Source: Flavobacterium lutivivi
GTDB taxonomy: Bacteria > Bacteroidota > Bacteroidia > Flavobacteriales > Flavobacteriaceae
Length of the DNA stretch: 34,943 nucleotides
Direction: 5' to 3'
NCBI RefSeq assembly: GCF_014642275.1
Contig: NZ_BMIM01000018.1
Span: 1 to 34,943 of the forward strand
Shown: in pieces, positions 32,801 to 34,943 of the stretch
How the letters are laid out: every line of letters starts with the position of its first letter
Numbering within the stretch: the stretch's first letter is position 1
The notes under the pieces: generated by a model
Seen by the model: the letters and a program-made list of their open reading frames with translations, nothing else
Database searches by the model: none
What the model was told of the DNA's origin: nothing
Made by a program: the position numbers and the translations under genes

Positions 32801-34943
32801 TATACATATTCGATTGATGGAGGAACACCAGTAACAGGTTCTTTAGTTTCACCTTCTCATTTTGATGTTAGTGGAGTTACGCAAGGTCAAGCAGTTACTT
32901 TTACGTTGACTTGGAATGGTGTTTGTACAGCCAGTCAAACGGTAACATGTTATCCTCAGTGTGTTACACCAGTGACACCAACTTTCAGTCCTGTGGCAAC
33001 CATTTGTGAAGGTCAAACTTTATCTCCTTTGCCTACAACATCTTTGAACGGAGTAAACGGTTCTTGGTCTCCAGCCTTAAATAATCTTGCCACTACAAAT
33101 TATATATTTACTCCTTCGAATGCTGGAGAATGTGCAACCAACACAAATTTGACAATAACTGTAATACCAGACCCAACATTAGTGATTAATAATCCTACTG
33201 CTGTTTGTTCACCAAATGTTGTTAATCTTACTGCGGCGGCTGTAACTAATGGTACAAATGTTGGTACATTGACCTATTGGACAAATGCAACAGCAACAAT
33301 ACCATTATCCAATCCAAATGCTGTTTCGGTTAGCGGAACGTACTACATAAAAAATACAAATGGAATATGTACAGATATTAAGCCTGTCGTTGTTACTATT
33401 AATCCTTCACCTAGTTTATCTATTACTAATCCATCGGCAGTTTGTAGTCCAAACACTGTTGATATTACTCAATCATCAATAACTTCAGGAAGTTCTGGAG
33501 GTGGAATTTTAACCTATTGGACAAATGCCTCTGCGACAACACCATTAGTAAATCCAAATTCAATATCTGCTAGTGGAACATATTATATTAAAAGTACTGT
33601 AGGTTCATGTTTTGATATCAAGCCAGTTGTTGTAACTATAAACCCAACACCTAATTTATCTATTACAAATCCTTTAGCAGTTTGTAGTCCAAACACTGTT
33701 GATATTACTCAATCATCAATAACTTCAGGAAGTTCTGGAGGTGGAGTTTTAACCTATTGGACAAATGCCACAGCTACAACACCTTTGGTAAATCCAAATT
33801 CAATTTCTGCTAGTGGGACATATTATATTAAAAGTACTGTAGGTTCATGTTTTGACATTAAGCCAGTTGTTGTAACTATAAACCCAACACCAAGTTTGAT
33901 TATTGCAAATCCTAGCCCAGTTTGTTCACCATCTACAGTAAATATAACTTTACCTGCTATCACATCAGGAAGTACAGCTGGTGGAACTTTAACGTATTGG
34001 ACAAATGCTTCTGCAACAACATCTCTCATAAATCCTAGTACAATATCAGTTTCTGGCACATATTACATTAAGCTGACCGTTGGTTCATGTTTTGATATAA
34101 AACCAGTAACAGTTGTAATTAATCCTACAATCAATCCAACTTTTAATATTCCAAATGTTTATTGTGAAGGAGCATCAATACCTGCTTTACCTTTAGTTTC
34201 TAACAACGGTATTTCAGGAACTTGGTCTCCTGCGTTGAATAATTTGTCTACTGCAAATTATTTATTTACACCAAATGCTGGTCAGTGCGCAAATAGTTTC
34301 AATCAGCTTATTACTGTTGTTCCAAATGTAACTCCAACATTGAATATTGTAGAAACATGTAATTCAAATAGCGTTACAGTTACCAACCCTTTGGGATCAG
34401 ATTATGAATATTCTTTGGATGGACAACCATATCAAGCAAGCCCATTTTTCAATAATTTACCTGTAGGAAATCATACAATTGTTTCTCATCATATTGTTGC
34501 AAATTGTATTTCTAATCCTGAAAATTTTGTAATTAATTCGGTTTCTAATGATGTAGTTGTAAACCAAAACCCATCACCACTAGAAATTTGTGATCCTAAT
34601 AACGATGGGTTTGAAATATTTGATTTAACAACGGCAATTAATGATATAACAAATAATATACCTTATAACGTAACTTTCCATGAAACGCTAACAGACGCCA
34701 CCGTTGACGGAACTGTAATACCAAATGCATCAGCATATTTTAATATTAATCCGTGGTTGCAAACTATTTATGTTAGAGTAGAGTCGTTAACTACTTCATG
34801 TTTTGAAATTGTCTCATTAACCCTACAAGTTCATCCGACACCAGAAGCTGTAGAGCCAGCGGATTTACATTTATGTGATTACAATGGCGCGGTAGGATAT
34901 GAGAGTTTTGATTTAACGCAGTTAATCCCAGAAGTTTTAGGCA
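29831..34943 (+). CDS. Giant secreted modular protein (probable T9SS/gliding-type adhesin), partial at C-terminus
   Basis: The frame from ATG 29831 stays open to the window end (1704 codons). Residues 1-25 are a signal peptide ending AFSQ. In order: NLLINGDFE-type jelly-roll/carbohydrate-binding-like module (26-209), SprB-like repeat with NSNDGVIVGYGIGGITPYFSF (about 214-293), PKD/Ig-like module (296-356), a second NLISNGNFSNG jelly-roll module (359-529), an Fn3-like module (541-625), a module starting CPSPVASVTQQPTCAVP (630) apparently split by a lamin-tail-like domain (about 661-820), an Ig-like YYV module (876-958), an Fn3-like module (959-1045), a WSPALNN module (1046-1113), four 80-residue repeats (1114-1434), a second WSPALNN module, a SprB-like module, and two CDxN-FDL modules (from about 1582 and 1679). 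A T9SS sorting or gliding-associated C-terminus is expected beyond the edge. Cell-surface adhesion or motility is inferred. Confidence 0.85.
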   Translation, partial: MINNKLSGVFALIAFVFFTQNAFSQNLLINGDFESGGNGVGFSLNGAGYTQINAPFSGTTSPGNYAFTTNPQPMNTSVFISGGDHTTGTGNMMVIDGNSTGGAQRFWRAGNTGGGVCSLTIGATYTFSYWIKSVSTTVTNAATQADIGIQFNNANNITLVAGSTLAPLPASGWQQVIYTFTPTNACVNIELWNNNTNMVGNDFAVDDFVLTPPPTALSITSSFTNPRCRNSNDGVIVGYGIGGITPYFSFNLTGPVNQSNITGVFTGLPPGNYTIQVIDAMGSDAQMFVTLTNPSGINAGTDATICSGNSTTLSATGSATGYTWTASPADASLTTPNISNPIVSPTQTTTYTATSTTNNTINLISNGNFSNGNTGFDTDYTFFSSSNPSGSQRAYGVTLNPNTWETGFAACGDHTSGSGLMMVVDGSIYNTGNDLVWAQTVGVGASQNYTLSFWVQTLSVNNPATLRVVINGVTVGTINAPAATCTWLNFSQVWNSGTNTTAAIQIFDTNVNSNGNDFALDDIAFTTTSTCTLTDQVVVTVNSALTPVISCGTATSSSVTFNWAAVTGATNYTVSYSINGGTPVNAGATNSTNYTVSSLLSTDNVTITVTPNGIGCFASTVDTCGALSSCPSPVASVTQQPTCAVPTGTIVFTSPMNSFPSDLFISEVTDESTGSLSYIEIFNGTGSAKNLSNYKLKVYNNGGSTPSTNCDISLSGTLANNDVFVVGLGSATNQGGVIPDLVVAACGAFNTDDNVRLTTSSDVEIDLWGRTDGVSFTPLNQAGYTYRRNQTAPHPSLVWNPADWTALDPQDYTNVGTYSLQSANYQYSVNNGANYQSSPTFTGLAPNTYNLVIKDLVSGCVSSPPLVLVVNPTPTVTPPSVSNVTYCQNSTASPLTATPSTGGTLNWYGTNATGGTASATAPTPSTSSLGTTTYYVSQTVGGCESTRAAIVVTITNQAPTATPNLFCDGANATPTSASFDFNNVGQTSFTYTYSIDGGTPVTGSLVSPSHFDVSGVTQGQAVTFTLTWNGVCTASQTVTCYPQCVTPVTPTFSPVATICEGQTLSPLPTTSLNGVNGSWSPALNNLATTNYIFTPSNAGECATNTNLTITVIPDPTLVINNPTAVCSPNVVNLTAAAVTNGTNVGTLTYWTNATATIPLSNPNAVSVSGTYYIKNTNGICTDIKPVVVTINPSPSLSITNPSAVCSPNTVDITQSSITSGSSGGGILTYWTNASATTPLVNPNSISASGTYYIKSTVGSCFDIKPVVVTINPTPNLSITNPLAVCSPNTVDITQSSITSGSSGGGVLTYWTNATATTPLVNPNSISASGTYYIKSTVGSCFDIKPVVVTINPTPSLIIANPSPVCSPSTVNITLPAITSGSTAGGTLTYWTNASATTSLINPSTISVSGTYYIKLTVGSCFDIKPVTVVINPTINPTFNIPNVYCEGASIPALPLVSNNGISGTWSPALNNLSTANYLFTPNAGQCANSFNQLITVVPNVTPTLNIVETCNSNSVTVTNPLGSDYEYSLDGQPYQASPFFNNLPVGNHTIVSHHIVANCISNPENFVINSVSNDVVVNQNPSPLEICDPNNDGFEIFDLTTAINDITNNIPYNVTFHETLTDATVDGTVIPNASAYFNINPWLQTIYVRVESLTTSCFEIVSLTLQVHPTPEAVEPADLHLCDYNGAVGYESFDLTQLIPEVLG
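33171..34130 (+). repeat. Four in-frame 240-bp tandem repeats
   Basis: Units lie at 33171-33410, 33411-33650, 33651-33890 and 33891-34130, each exactly 240 bp (80 residues). Each encodes an Ig-like module with VCSPNTV near the start, LTYWTNA, SGTYYIK, and a closing DIKPVVVTINP. Units 2 and 3 differ at about 14 of 230 compared bases and share an uninterrupted 69-bp identical stretch (33437-33505 and 33677-33745). Units 1 and 4 are more diverged. Confidence 0.95.

Noticed and set aside
33823-34059. 78-codon minus-strand open frame
   Set aside because: It lies across repeat units 3 and 4 and mirrors their coding periodicity; the plus-strand frame explains the sequence.
33171-34130. Tandem array considered as CRISPR or satellite DNA
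   Set aside because: Units are 240 bp with no spacers, and are in frame with a protein-coding sequence.

Overview
The window looks like a chromosomal segment of a Bacteroidota bacterium, most likely Flavobacterium or a close relative. The reasons are a strongly AT-rich composition, translation starts without purine-rich Shine-Dalgarno boxes, several copies of the Bacteroidota -7 promoter element TAnnTTTG, and a typical gene set: a short-form arginine decarboxylase followed by a deoxyhypusine-synthase-like gene, a monofunctional proline dehydrogenase divergent from aroB, a propeller-M28-PDZ secreted peptidase, and a giant secreted modular protein of the type IX secretion class. I see no tRNA, rRNA, CRISPR array, insertion sequence or prophage.

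Layout. (1) 1-3129, minus strand: a partial secreted leucine-rich-repeat protein, then (in transcription order from 3129) a RimB-like/RimK fusion glutamate ligase, a DUF421 membrane protein, a TMEM175-type potassium channel and a DUF1304 membrane protein, packed with overlaps or gaps of a few bases. (2) 3211-9898: clpC (minus) and gyrA (plus) diverge from a 268-bp region carrying a palindrome; gyrA is followed by a secreted TPR protein. (3) 9930-16201, minus: secreted M28 peptidase, dihydrolipoyl dehydrogenase, and a truA-ABC exporter pair joined by a TGATG overlap. (4) 16423-20832: kdsB, a convergent SpeE-like enzyme/K+ channel pair, a PlsC-like acyltransferase overlapping an M14-type metallocarboxypeptidase, and an Lrp/AsnC regulator. 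(5) 20906-23986: an unusual-motif PEP carboxylase with a DinB-like gene. (6) 24123-27041, minus: speA, a deoxyhypusine-synthase-like gene and a very acidic protein, a probable polyamine operon without agmatinase. (7) 27332-29657: aroB and proline dehydrogenase, divergent. (8) 29831 to the window end: an open reading frame of at least 1704 codons encoding a giant secreted protein built of carbohydrate-binding-like, SprB-like, PKD/Ig-like and lamin-tail-like modules and a 4 x 240 bp tandem repeat; its C-terminus lies outside the window.

Most of the window is ordinary core genome (DNA supercoiling, proteolysis, tRNA modification, Kdo/LPS, anaplerosis, shikimate). The places with most unexplained biology are the polyamine operon that ends in a polyanionic protein, the lamin-tail domain apparently inserted inside another repeat domain of the giant protein, the RimB-RimK fusion grouped with ion-channel genes, and the repeat-flanked hairpin between dinB and the acidic gene. 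All functional calls are from reading the sequence and remembered family motifs; no database search was run.
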